A program made the position numbers and the translations under genes. The notes under the pieces were generated by a model that was not told the origin of the DNA, did no database searches, and worked only from the letters and a program-made list of their open reading frames with translations. From Strongylocentrotus droebachiensis (taxonomy: Eukaryota > Echinodermata > Echinoidea > Camarodonta > Strongylocentrotidae), in contig JAVYIG010000036.1 of NCBI GenBank assembly GCA_035222895.1, positions 1,156,510-1,220,509 of the forward strand: a stretch of DNA of 64,000 nucleotides, written 5' to 3'. Of this stretch, positions 52,233 through 63,539 are shown piece after piece (position 1 is the first letter of the stretch; each line of letters opens with the position of its first letter).

Positions 52233-53007
52233 GGCTTACTTCGAATCATCGTGTCGGGTTGGAAGGACGCGTTACCCGAACTTTTGTGGAAACATGCCCC
52301 TTTAATTTACGAAATGTATAGGGGGCAGGCGCGTACGCAGGGGGGGGGGGGGGGGGGTTTGGGGTTTAACCCCCCCCCCCCTCGAGTTTTTTTTATGTGT
52401 ATGTTTTGTGTATGTTTTTTGTGAAAACCCCCCCCCTTTTGATTTTTTTTTTGTTAATAACAAAAAACAAAAAACAAAAAAAATTATGCCAATGGCTGAC
52501 CTGAAAAAGGTGACCTCCCCCTCCCCCAACGGAACCAAATGCAATTTTTCAAATTTCAAGACCAAAAAAAAAAAAAAAGTGTCCTCTTATGTTTTATGTG
52601 TATGTTTTGTGTATGTTTTTTGTGAAAACCCCCCCCTTTTGATTTTTTTTTTTTAATAACAAAAAAAAAAAAAAAAAGTGTCCTCTTACCCCCCCGCGAT
52701 TTTCAAATTTTCCTGAGTCGTTGCGAAATTTTGGGCCCGATTTTAAAACCCCCCCCCCCCCTTGAAAAAATCCTGCGTACGCCACTGATAGGGGGAATGT
52801 TTGTGAAATAAACTCCTGTCATCTACTAAAAAATAGTCTGGTCCAATTTACCAGACACTTTGTTGAAACCTACGGTATATGTACGAAAGGTCGCGTCCTT
52901 AACGTGAATCTTCACATGATCTTCTGTTTTCGTTTCACGTTTCGTTTCAAGGTCGTGTAACGCGGAGACCCAAACGAACGCAATGACCCGATAATTCGTA
53001 GTAATCC
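52233..53007. mobile_element. TIR MITE with a nested hAT-like insertion
   Basis: The left end GGCTTACTTCGAATCATC and right end GATAATTCGTAGTAATCC are imperfect inverted repeats. Internal blocks (GCGTTACCCGA, AAACATGCCCCTTTA, TTTCGTTTCACG) match the uninterrupted copy at 61946-62223. The extra 470 bp is the hAT-like element 52326-52787 with its target duplication. Confidence 0.8.
52326..52787. mobile_element. hAT-like element with 8-bp target duplication ATAGGGGG
   Basis: Ends CAGGCGCGTACGCAGG and CCTGCGTACGCCACTG are inverted repeats. ATAGGGGG stands directly outside both (52318-52325 and 52788-52795). The interior has poly-G/C runs and a direct repeat (TGTGTATGTTTTTTGTGAAA at about 52407 and 52601). 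It is 462 bp and non-coding. Confidence 0.9.
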
Positions 53008-53670
53008 AAATTAACCGTGTTTTGGGTTTAAAATCGCGGATTGCTTACTTAAACACTGATACCAATGTATCCCTCGTTTCCCCCTCCTTTCACTTTCTGC
53101 GTTCATTTCATTTATTTTCGATCATGTCGAGTATCACTATTTTACCAATTCATGAAAATCCATTTCTGGTAAAAGAAAGAAATTTTAAGTTCTATACAAA
53201 AATGATAATATAAAGTGCCCACGAAATCTTCTTCGTTAGAAGAAAAAAACCCACAACCTGTTTGTAAAAGGAGCCTTCACTTCTTTTTGTGTTGGTGAGC
53301 ATGTTTAGCCTAGCGTTTCAAACAGATCATAATTATAATCAACTTTCCCTCGTTGTCCGTACGGGAATTAACACAATATATAATTGGTCTCTCCCGCGCA
53401 ATCAAAACCCCTTGAAATAAGGACTTTAGCATTCCGCTCCAGGGAACACGGAAAATTAATAATTCTGATTGACTGCAGTAATTAATATTGGTAATTTCGT
53501 TTTTCAATTAGTGTGCCTGTCTCCATTAATTGTAAGCTAACGAACTTGTTGATGAAATATCAAATCAACCACTTAAAGGAGAAAGTCTCCCCACAATGTC
53601 AAACTTCATTCTGAGCATATACAAACTAATCTAGAATGTCAGATATTTGTTTGGAATTTAAAGGGATGTG
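53008..53670. other. Intergenic, nothing recognised
   Basis: No gene or repeat family recognised. Confidence 0.45.
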
Positions 53671-53678
53671 CCCGTCAC

Positions 53679-55866
53679 CAAGGGCGTCGCTAGACCTTTT
53701 TTCAGTGGGGGGGGGGGGGGGGGGGGTGTAGAGGCCAACGATTACCGACAAAATTAAATGTCCCATATCAACAAATTCAACCCTATTAACCTGGGGCCGA
53801 AGGCTAATTTTTTTTTCCTATGGACTATTTTAGTACTTGCATATACGCAAAATGGTCATTTTCCTCGACAACATAAATATACGAATTATTTCTTCAATTT
53901 AGTCAGCATCATAGCTATATATTTTAATGCAGGCGCGGAGCTAGGATCTTATTTTAGGGAGGGGCGGTAGTGAGCAAGAGAATCACTTAAAAGCGCGCTC
54001 ATTAGGGGGGTGTGGGTGATGGGCCTCCCGCCCGAAGCGCGGAAGCTTAGACGTTTCCTTAAATTATTAGGAAAAGAAGACGATTAATTGTACCGTTTTC
54101 GACTGGTAATCCTTGGGTGAATGAAGTTCCCCCCCCCCCTCCCGCGCGAAGCGCGAAAGCTTTGATGTTTCATTAAATTATTATAAAAAAGAAGACGATT
54201 TGCTGTACCGTTCTCGACTGTTTATCCTTTTCTGAATTCAGTTCCCCCCTCCCGCGCAAAGCGCGGAAGCTTTGACGTTTCATTAAATTATGAGAAAAAG
54301 CAGACGATTCCGTGTACTGTTCTCGACTCTTAATCCTTATCTGAATGAAGCTTCCCCCTCGCGCGCGAAGCGCGGAAGTTTTGACGTTTCATTAAATCAT
54401 TAGAGAAAGAAGACGATTCGTCGTACCGTTTTCGACTCTTAATAAGCCCTATTCATCTGAATTCAGTTCCCCCCTCTCGCGCGAAGCGCGAAAGCTTTGA
54501 CATTTCCTCATATCATTAGAGAAAGAACACGATTCGTTGTACCGTTTTCGACTCTAAATAAGCCCTATTAATTTTGTCTGAATTCAGTTTCCCCCTCTCG
54601 CGCGAAGCGCGGAAGCTTTGACGTTTCCTTAAATTATTAGAGAAAGAAGACGATTCGTCGTACCGTTCTCGACTCATCTAAATGAAGTTTTCCCCTTCCG
54701 CGCGAAGCACGAAATTTTTGGCGTTTCATCACAATATAGAGAAAGGAAGAAGATTCCTCGTACTGTTTTCGAATCTTATTAAGCCCTATTCATCTGAATT
54801 CAGTTTTCCCCTCTCACGCGAAGCGCGAAAGCCTTGACGTTTCCTTAAATTATTAGAGAAAGATCACGATTCGTTGTACCGTTTTCGATTTTTAATAAGC
54901 CCTATTTGTCAGAATTCAGTTTCCCAATCTCGCGCGAAGTGCGGAAGCTTTGACGTTTCCTGAAATTATTAGAGAAAGAAGACGATTCGTTGTACTGTTC
55001 TCGACTCGTCTAAATGAAGTAGCCCCTACGCTCGAAGCGCGGAATTTTTGGCGTTTTATCACAATATAAGAAAGGAAGACGATTCGTCGTACCGTTGTTG
55101 ACTCTTAAACCTTGTTTTAATTTAGTTTCTCCGAAAATGTTAAACCTCTGATTTCTTTAGCTGATATTATAGGAAAGTGAAACTTCGAGTAAATACAAGT
55201 ATTGTAGTTGTAGTCACTCTCGAAGTCGTCACAGCGGATAAGAAGTCACAGTTCGTAGGGAAAAAAACTTGTCGGCCGACAATTTACATCTCATCGACTT
55301 CAAACTTCTGCATTGATATAGTACACGAGGATCGAGCAAGAATACCGACACAGCTGACCCGACACAGCAACATATTTACCCGTGTCTTTCTTCCTTCCTC
55401 GACGAGACGACTCCACCCAACAACCCCCTTCTCTCTTTTACTCCCACACCTCCTCTCTCAGACTCTTACCTCCCCTCTCTCTCCTCTCTTTCATTCCCCG
55501 TTTCTTTTGTTTCCCTTTCACTCTTTTTTCTTCTTTTTTTCCTCTATTTTTTTCTTTTTTTTCCTTTCTTTCCTCTCCTCCTTCTTTTTCTTTTTTCTCT
55601 TTCTTTCCTTTCTTTTCTTTCCTTTCTTTTCCTTTCTTTCCTTTCTTTTCCTATCTTTCTTTTCTTTTCCTTTTCTTTTTTTCTTTACTTTCCCTTTCCC
55701 TCTCTTTTTTCCCTCTCTTTTTTTCCCTCTCTTTTTTTCCCTCTCTTTTTTTCCCTCCCCCTTTTCTCTTTTTCCCGACGGCAGCGCAATTTTACCGACA
55801 ATATCCTGACAGGTGGGGGGGGGGGGTCGCACCCCCACACCCCCCCCCCCTTTGACGACGCCCCTG
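53679..55866 (-). mobile_element. Large hAT-like element, 8-bp target duplication CCCGTCAC
   Basis: It starts CAAGGGCGTCGC and ends GCGACG-type CGACGCCCCTG, with CCCGTCAC directly outside both ends (53671-53678 and 55867-55874). It is 2188 bp. Relative to 23519-25008 it is inverted and holds more minisatellite units (54015-55100) and a polypyrimidine tract (55380-55790). The long open frames over the pyrimidine tract are low-complexity artefacts. No transposase. Confidence 0.88.
54015..55100. repeat. Minisatellite inside the large hAT-like element (about 10-11 units)
   Basis: Units of roughly 90-120 bp share TCGCGCGAAGCGCGGAAGCT, TTGACGTTTCCTTAAATTAT, GAGAAAGAAGACGATTCGT and CGTACCGTTTTCGACT. 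Some units carry an extra AATAAGCCCTATT(C)AT segment, giving two unit types in partial alternation. Confidence 0.85.
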
Positions 55867-55874
55867 CCCGTCAC

Positions 55875-56280
55875 TTGTCAAGGCTCTACCTTCGGTAACT
55901 ATACTCTACACCGCAATGATTATGGTAGTATTTGGGTCAAAATAGGGCAAGAAGGAGCAACAGAAGTGAAGATTTGAAGTGAAAAAAGAAGAAAAAGAAA
56001 GAGAAAAGAAAATATATATTAGATAAAACAAGCCGATCAGCATTTAAAGTGGACCTGCTTTACATTTAGTGCTTCTATTGATCGTTTGGGGTGAATTAAA
56101 AAGGAAAAGGGGGGATTTATTATAACAAATTGCATCTCATTTACAAACATGACAGCATCTGTACAAGATAAATGTGTAGATTAATAATTGCATTTACATG
56201 GAAATACAATATAATGTGAATACGTATAAGTAGCTCTGGTATCCTTACATCGCTGTGGAAATGTTTAAGGCTCCAAAATC
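55875..56280. other. Intergenic, nothing recognised
   Basis: AT-rich, with a short GAAAAAGAAAG tract near 55980. No gene was seen. Confidence 0.45.
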
Positions 56281-56289
56281 ATGCCATGT

Positions 56290-57440
56290 TTACCTGATGT
56301 TATTATTGTCATGAAATATTTCTATACGATTGTAAAGAATCGAAATTCTCGATCTATTCATAAAACAGAAGTAATTGATATCGTGTCGCATATTGATCCA
56401 AAAAAGAGCGCAGGTTATTACGGTATTTCAATTTTTTCTAAAATTGGTCGTTCACAAAACAGTTTTCCCCTTTAAGTCATATTTTATATATATATATCAT
56501 TGCTAAACGGGATCGTCTCTAGTAAAATGAAAGTTGCAAAGGTTATCCCAATTTTCAAAAGATGAAATGAAGAGGAGTTAGGAAATTATTGGCCAATTTC
56601 TTTATTAATTTTTTTTCTCCAAATTGCTTGAAAAAACTGTATATACTCGTACCATTAAGTTCCTTACTGGATGCAATATTTTGTCAGATTACCAGTTTGG
56701 TGTTCGACAAAAACACTCAACCATACACGCTATTTTATTATTTATTGATCAAGTTGCCAAGGCAATTGATAACAAGTCACACACGGTTGGTTATTTATGG
56801 ACTTCTCCAAAGCCTTTGACAATATCAATCACGAGATTTTACTATATAAACTTGTCTATTATGGCATTTGAGGAACGGCCTTGTAGTGGTTTAGAAATTA
56901 CCTTACCAACAGAACCCAATTTCTTTATATTAGTGATTGTAACTCAAGTATTGGATCGATAACTTGTGGGGTACTACAAGACTCTCTTTTGGGCCCGCTT
57001 CTTTTTATTATCTATATAAATGACTTCATAAATTCATCCACGGTTCTTTTGTTCCTACACTTTGCAGACGACTCAAGCATTTTCTGCTCACATCCCAATC
57101 CTAGAATTCTTCTTGATTCCCTGAATTTTGAATTGCATTTTGTAGTTGAATGGATACAAGCAAAAAATTGAACCTGAATTTGACTAAAACTAATTTTATG
57201 ATTTTCAGCAACACACTAGTTGAGCTACCAGGACAAGTTTTGGTTGATGGCTTACCCTTTATCCAGATAAACTCCACTAAATTTCTTGGTCTTTTTATTG
57301 ACTGTAAACTTGCACGGAATACTCAAATGTATCATGTATGCAAACTGTTGTCTAGGCACGTATGTGTAATAAATAAGTTAAAATCTTATTTTCCATCTCA
57401 TGTCTTAAAAAGATTATATTCTACTACGGGGTGCTAGCGA
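56290..57440 (+). mobile_element. LINE fragment with reverse-transcriptase domain
   Basis: Successive frames read DPKKSAGYYGIS, KLLEKTVYTRTIKFLTGCN, QFGVRQKHSTIHAILLFIDQ, GVLQDSLLGPLLFIIYINDF, FADDSSIF and VDGLPFIQINSTKFLGLFID. These are RT motifs 1-6 and the thumb of a Jockey/CR1-group LINE. The YADD-type motif survives (FADDS), but several frameshifts break the protein. Both ends are missing. Confidence 0.8.
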
Positions 57441-57881
57441 AAATTGTACAAAAACAAAAATCGATTCGATTGTCATGATCCAAAAGAGAGAAATATAAGA
57501 ATAATAAATCTGGCAGATTTCCTAGCACGCACTAACGTTTTATTTCTTGCAAATCGTTTTCTGCCAGTATAGTGTGGTACGGTATGTCACTGAAACAGCT
57601 ACCGTAGGATTTTTGTGCCAAAGTTGATTTTTTTTTTTTTGGTTGCATTTTTGGATTCATCTGGGTCCAAGCTATCAGAAATTGATGGGGTTCAAATTTT
57701 CCCGAAGACACCAAATTTCCCTATTGCGCGTTATATATGCCATTTTGGCGCCCAATATGGACCCCCCCCCCAGGAGATGAAGGAGGGGTCTGAAAATTAC
57801 TCTACCCCTCCCATGAGAATTCTTCTGGAACCTAGGAGGCCTGTCGGGTCTTGGTCTCCTGTAAGCACCTCTTCCTGGTCT

Positions 57882-58415
57882 CAAGGGCAATTTGAATGCC
57901 CTATTGTATAGAAATCAATTTCGCGATACGTGATTCGTATTAGAAATACACACCTTTCAATAGGTGACGCACAAGGCTATCGAAATTGCCTGATTAAAGG
58001 TTGATTTTCAGAAGTAGTTGCTATTGTGTTCTTTGTAGGACGTCATGGTGTCGTAGTTTGTAATTTACGATGATTATGTTTATGATAGTCATTGTTTAAG
58101 CCTGGCTTTAGATACTCACAGGAATCTTAAGGTATATTGCTTTTATGAATACTTAATGAAGTAATAACAATGAATACTACCTGTGATCAAATTATATGAA
58201 ATTTTAAAAGCGTCGCATTGAAAGAGAGCAAGAGAGAGAGGGAGAGAGTGAGGGAGAGAAAGGGAAAGAAAGAAGGAGAGAAAGAGAGAGAAGGGAAGAG
58301 AGGGAGAGAGAGAGGGAGAGAAGGGGAGAGCAAGAGAGAGAGAAAAAGAGATAGATAGAGAGAGAGGGAGAGCAAGAGAAATAGAGATATATAGAGAGAT
58401 AGAGAGGGAGTGATT
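57882..58415 (+). repeat. Dispersed repeat ending in a GA microsatellite, copy 2
   Basis: Direct-orientation match to 31171-31672 from CAAGGGCAATT...GAATGCCC to TTTTAAAAGCGTCGCATTG, then (GA)n to about 58410. Confidence 0.85.
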
Positions 58416-58808
58416 TTGACTACGCATTTTAACCGGGTGACTCTGGGTATTGGTGCTAATGCATTATTTTGTATACAAATTTCCTTATGCCAATGTGTTT
58501 TTAAATTCTACCCTCTAAATTACGCCTTTCTCTCCTCCTACGTGTTTTTTTCCATCTACACTACTTATTTTACCTACAATATACAAGCATTGCTTTTTAA
58601 TAGGTTCCTCACATTCCACTTAATCTATTATGAATTGAGAATCATTGAGACGTGCTCATTTATACTACATGTATTGTATAATTTGTATTTTATATATAAT
58701 TATGTCTACATTTCTTGTAAAATGTGGTACAAATAAACACTTTAGATTCCATGTTAAGTGAAACCAAAGACATATGTAAGATTGCATCTCATTAACAACC
58801 ATGACAAC

Positions 58809-59941
58809 CATGGGCGTCAATCCAATCCAAATTAGACCGTGGGGGGGGGGGGGGGACACAAGTTCAGACAGAGCGGTGCCAGGTTATTTTGTTAGGGGGG
58901 CGAATGGGCGCGCCACGCAGGGGGGGGGGGGGTGTCTGAGGGCATGTGTCCCCTCAGAAGATGAAGTTTTTTTTTTTAAATTGATGCTAAAATGGCTCGC
59001 TTTGGTGTATACTTTTTGCCAAATTAAAAAGAAAACAGTCTTTAGTTCCACTATATGAACGAGAACGCAGGGGGCGTCTGAGGGGGATGTGCCCCCCTCA
59101 GAAGTTGAAGTTTTTTTTTATTGATGCATAAATGGCTCAATTTGTTGCTTTTTTTTGGCCAAATTAAAAAGAAAACAGTAGAACGCAGGGGATGTCTGAG
59201 GGGGGGGGGGGGGGTGTGCCCCCCTCAGAAGTTGAAGATTTTTTTTTTAAATTGATGGAATGATGGCTTGATTTGGGCCATACTTTTTGCCAAATTTAAA
59301 AAGAAAACAGTCTTAAGTTCAACTAACAAGGAACATGAACGCAGGGGGTGTCTGAGGGGGGTGTGACCCCCCTCAAAAGTTGAAGATTTCTTTTAAATTG
59401 ATAGATAGATGGCTCGATTTGGTGCATATTTTTTGCCAAAATAAAAATAAATCAGTAGAACGCAGGGGGTGTGCCCCCTCAGAAGTTGAAGATTTTTTTT
59501 TAAATTGATGGATAGATGGCTTGATTTGGGGCATAATTTTTGCCTATTTAAAAAGAAAACAGTCTTAAGTACAACTAACAGGAACAGGAACGCAAAGGGG
59601 GGTAGATAGATGAATTTGTCGTTTACATTTAACAATCAGCCATAAGGTTTGGAAGATACAAGGGATTAATTTACTCTTTTTTTCAGTTGGTGAAAGGATT
59701 TTCATCGTAAACCAATGTTTGAACTTCCGGTAATGTGAATGTAATATTAGTGACGCTTCTATTAATAAAAATAATCTGATATCCTGATTTTGCTTGATTT
59801 CTCGACACAGAGAGAAAGAAAGAAAGAAAAGAAGATTTTAACCCCAAATCATGGGGGGGGGGGGGGACATTTCACCACCTGAAAATTCGCGGGGGGACGT
59901 GTCCCCCCGCCCCCCCCCCCCCCCCAGGATTGACGCCCATG
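58809..59941. mobile_element. hAT-like element with 8-bp target duplication ATGACAAC and internal minisatellite
   Basis: Ends CATGGGCGTCAATCC and GGATTGACGCCCATG are inverted. ATGACAAC flanks both (58801-58808 and 59942-59949). Inside, about six units at 58912-59600 share GAACGCAGGGGGTGTCTGAG, CCCCTCAGAAGTTGAAG, TTTTTTTAAATTGATG and AAAAAGAAAACAGT. It is 1133 bp with no coding region. Confidence 0.9.
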
Positions 59942-59963
59942 ATGACAACAGTAACATACATTA

Positions 59964-60109
59964 TGGCCCGAATTCACAAACCTCTTTTTGTTTCGACAAA
60001 CCTCCTTTTGTTATTTACAAACCAGGTTTGTAAAAAACGCGTAAAAACGCGTCATATGACGTACATAAACCTCGGTTTGTCGACAAACCTCCTTTGTTAA
60101 TTCGGGCCT
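59964..60109. mobile_element. Short palindromic MITE
   Basis: GGCCCGAATTCACAAACCTC at the left and GTTAATTCGGGCC at the right are inverted. The centre is a nested hairpin (ACAAACC...GGTTTGT, AACGCGT). Confidence 0.7.
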
Positions 60110-60149
60110 GTACGTTTGACGAGATAAATGCATGAAAGAGTCACGCAGA

Positions 60150-60313
60150 AGGGCACGTACGCATGGGGGGGGGGGGGGGGGGGGGGTAAACCAATTTTTG
60201 GGGGACAAAAAAGGTGTCCTTTAACCCCCCCCCCGTTGCGAAATTTTCGGCCCGATTTAGAAATGTTAACCCCCTCCCCCCCTCCCCTTGAAAAAATCCT
60301 GCGTACGCTACTG
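60150..60313. mobile_element. Short hAT-like element with 8-bp target duplication CACGCAGA
   Basis: The right end CCTGCGTACGCTACTG matches the element at 52326, and the left end is AGGGCACGTACGCATGG. CACGCAGA flanks both (60142-60149 and 60314-60321). It contains a run of 22 G and GTTGCGAAATTTTCGGCCCG, shared with 52722-52742. Length is 164 bp. Confidence 0.82.
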
Positions 60314-60321
60314 CACGCAGA

Positions 60322-60951
60322 GTGACTCTGAGACATGTCTGAGACATGTCTGAGACATAGTGGTATAAAACAAATGGGGAATGCAGAACGATAACTCTAT
60401 TATCACGATCATTACACTTTGGACAGAAGTTGCATTGCATACGTATTTTTTAGGTCATCATGTTGAAAAGATGTGTTGGACAGAATATTTTTACGTTATG
60501 AAAAATGTATGTGATAAAATTATTCCTTGGATTCGTAGGGAACGCCGCCAAGTAGACCCCACTTACCGGCATAGAAACGTAGTTTCGTTTCCTGCCGGTA
60601 AAGGTCCATAACTTGTTGCGACCACTTCTGTTTTTCAATAGATCGTGTAAGGTAAGATCGTCGAGGATGAAGATGAGGATGATCTCTAGCTTTGTTCATT
60701 ACTTAGGATAAAGAGCTTTATAATGATATGGCGGGGCTTCCCGTCTGGTTTTCGTCCGTTTCGGTGGGCGCGTTCCACTTTTTTTTTATAGACTGCTAGA
60801 TACCCAGAACAAATTGAAAGTATAACTAAGTACTTTCTCAATCCAGCAGAACGTTGTAACAAGCAAATCATTTATTCACGTACGAATGGTTAAGTTACTT
60901 ATCGTGGACTTTTAGCCTTGATGTATGCCGTTTCTTTTTTTTATTCCCAAG
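60322..60951. other. Upstream of the EGF exon, nothing recognised
   Basis: It includes GACATGTCTGAGACATGTCT tandem words near 60331 and a short hairpin (TTACCGGCATAGAAACG...) near 60560. No exon with a matching phase was found. Confidence 0.4.
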
Positions 60952-61053
60952 ATTGTTTACGGAATCCCTGTGAAAACGGATGGTGTGAGGAGACTATAGA
61001 AGGCTATGAATGTCACTGCTCAGCTGGATATCAAGGCAAAGCTTGCAATGAAC
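60952..61053 (+). CDS. EGF-like domain exon
   Basis: A 102-nt phase 1-1 exon (TTATTCCCAAG| to C|GTAAGA) encoding one EGF-like module: DCLRNPCENGWCEE, GYECHCSAGYQGKACNE, with six cysteines in EGF order. The aspartate/asparagine hydroxylation position is Glu, so calcium binding of the classic type is not indicated. It is extracellular by family. Neighbouring exons 5' of it were not found, so it is part of a larger secreted or membrane protein or an isolated remnant. Confidence 0.85.
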
Positions 61054-61631
61054 GTAAGACCTTTAAACAAATAAATTATTCTATGAAAAATAAGTTGAAC
61101 ATGGCCGCATATGCTTGTTTAGACCTTATCTTAGTGCATTTTGTCGGACTACAATCAAATCAATAATAAATTTCGGCCAAATATGAGGATATTGTCTGTC
61201 TGTCTATTTGGACAACTCGAGATGTGGGTACAGTTATCACGTTAGCAACTTCTTTAAACAAAATCAATTTAAGGCAATTTTTGTAGCTTTTTGAGTCACT
61301 CATTGAAATGTGTGAACATGACATTGACGTATAAAATGATTTTCATGGGGGAAACATTAGGGTATTGAAATTGTCCTTTCAAACCAACAGTTCTTTTCGG
61401 GACTACCCAAATGCTGAAATTATGAATTCATGCGCACGAGTATCATGGCTATGCTTAATTTAACCTTCAAAAGGTCATCTGAGTAAAATACCATTATCAA
61501 CTCTATATACAATGGGCAATGCTTTTTAATGGAATAAAATACGGTCATATTTTAAAGTGTATACGTACAACCACCCCCAGCAAAAGTTACAATAATGTCT
61601 TTCTTCTTCAACTATCTTGTGATTTCATCAG

Positions 61632-61889
61632 GCGACGTCACCCCTAGCTCCTAATGTTACCTGTGTTGAAGATATCACTGTCACTGTCGAACTTGGTAGG
61701 CCTACTCCGAATACATCCGTCGATTTCATACAGCCATCGGCTACTGATATGTCAGGCAAGGCTTTATTGGTCTCCACAAATTATGGCTCTGGTGACGAAT
61801 TCCCAATTGGGTCAACCGTCGTTAAGTCGTCTTTGCTGACGAGAGCGGAAATGAGGCGACTTGCAATTTCACCGTAATCGTCAATTCAA
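61632..61889 (+). pseudogene. HYR domain exon, copy 1, frame-broken
   Basis: Pieces read APNVTCVEDITVTVELGRP, TSVDFIQPSATDMSGKALLV, then in another frame VFADESGNEATCNFTVIVNS, a HYR (hyalin repeat) domain with its two cysteines. The acceptor is TTCATCAG and the donor TCAA|GTAAGT. Relative to copy 2 there is an extra 4-bp CCTA near 61641 and one base missing near 61825, so it cannot encode a continuous domain as read. Confidence 0.75.
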
Positions 61890-61945
61890 GTAAGTAGAAA
61901 CGTCGAGGAATCAATCAAGTCAATGACTTGTTGTGGTATTCAGGA

Positions 61946-62223
61946 GGCTTACTTCGAATCATCTGGTCCGAGTTGCGTCGGGTCGGGTGGTCGCGTTACC
62001 CGATCTTTTGTGAAAGCATGCCCCTTTATCCATGAAATGTCGGGTGTAATGTTTGAGAGATATACCCTTCTCATCTACAAATGGTCTGACCAATTAACCG
62101 ACACTTTGTGAAAACCCTGCGGAATCTACGAAAGATCACGTGATCTTCCGCTTTCGTTTCACGAAAGGCCGTATAACGCGACCACCCGACCGGACGCGAT
62201 GACCCGATGATCCGAAGTAAGCC
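61946..62223. mobile_element. TIR MITE, uninterrupted copy
   Basis: GGCTTACTTCGAATCATC and GATGATCCGAAGTAAGCC are inverted. The arms continue imperfectly with CGGGTCGGGTGGTCGCG and CGCGACCACCCGACCGG. It lies between the two HYR exons. Confidence 0.85.
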
Positions 62224-62704
62224 ATCCAGGATACTTAGCCAATATGGTGTAGCGGGCAAGGGCGGACTGGGACTGAAAATCAGCTTGGAAAGTTTGATGC
62301 TAACGGCCCACTCAACCTAATAGATATACCATATCCGGCCCTCGACCAGAAATCGACCGGCCTTCAAGCACAGATATCGAGTTGACCGTTGGGTAAACTC
62401 TCAAACTCTCGATGCGCAGTCAGTCCCTGATAGCTGGTGTATAATACTATGGCATTAATGTATAGCAGGAATGTCTAGTATACTGTACCTTCCCTACGAA
62501 AATCATCGTTTTGCCATGCAAATAGCTCTTGACATATTATTCGCTAATCGGAAGCTTTACATGATTGAATGCAATGTACATGTATTTGAACATACTAATG
62601 TGGTCTTCCAATAACTTTAATTTTCTGAATCAGTTACGCGATTTCTTGGGGTTGATAAATAATCAAATGAAACCAAATCAAATTTCTCTACATTTCTGAA
62701 TCAG

Positions 62705-62956
62705 TTGATACGACCGCTCCTGATGTAGTCCTGTATGAGAATATCACCGTCACTGGTAGGTCTGCTGATAGGAATGCATCCATCGAGTTCATACAGCCAT
62801 CGGCTACTGATATGTCAGGCACGGCTCTTTTGGTCTCCAAAAATTATGGCTCTGGTGACGAATTCCCAGTCGGTCAACCGTCGTTGAGTACGTCTTTGCC
62901 GATGAGAGCGGAAATCAAGCAACTTGTAACTTCACAATCACCATGCATCAACACCT
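62705..62956 (+). pseudogene. HYR domain exon, copy 2, frame-broken
   Basis: G|TT GAT ACG ACC gives VDTTAPDVVLYENITVTG, IEFIQPSATDMSGTALLVS, then after one missing base near 62872 EYVFADESGNQATCNFTITM. The first HYR cysteine is replaced (VVLY instead of VTCV) and a six-base VE.L segment is absent. It ends at CT|GTAATT or at a TAA three bases later in the family frame. It is about 1.07 kb downstream of copy 1. Confidence 0.75.
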
Positions 62957-63127
62957 GTAATTACTTACCCTCGCTTCAATTCTTTTAAATTCTAAAACGG
63001 TACAGGATTATTTCTAGGATAATATTTAATGATTGGAGAAAATAAATAGGAAAAAAGGAGCCATACGATTCATCGCATTTATCCTTAAATGCAATCCAAT
63101 GAGATCTTATTACAGAAAAAGACTCTT
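62957..63127. other. Downstream of HYR copy 2
   Basis: AT-rich; no further exon recognised. Confidence 0.4.
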
Positions 63128-63189
63128 GTATATGACTGTGTGTATGTCTCCTTGTCTCTGTCTCTCTATGTGTGTCTCTCTGTGTGTGC

Positions 63190-63263
<74 letters not shown>

Positions 63264-63360
63264 GTCTCTCTACGTGTGTTCTCTGTGTGTGCTTCTCTCT
63301 CTCTCTCTCTCTCGATCTCTCTTTGTCTTTGTCTCTCTATGTGTGTCTCTATGTGTGTGC

Positions 63361-63394
<34 letters not shown>

Positions 63395-63502
63395 ATCTCT
63401 CTCTCTCTCTGTCTCTCTACGTGTGCTCTCTGTGTGTGCTTCTCTCTCTCTCTCTCGATCTCTCTTTGTCTTTGTCTCTCTATGTGTGTCTCTCTGTGTG
63501 TG

Positions 63503-63539
<37 letters not shown>

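Noticed and set aside
55177-55874. 210-residue and 118-residue open frames (Phe/Ser/Leu-rich or Lys/Glu-rich)
   Set aside because: Created by the polypyrimidine tract of the hAT-like element; the same holds at 23422-23937.
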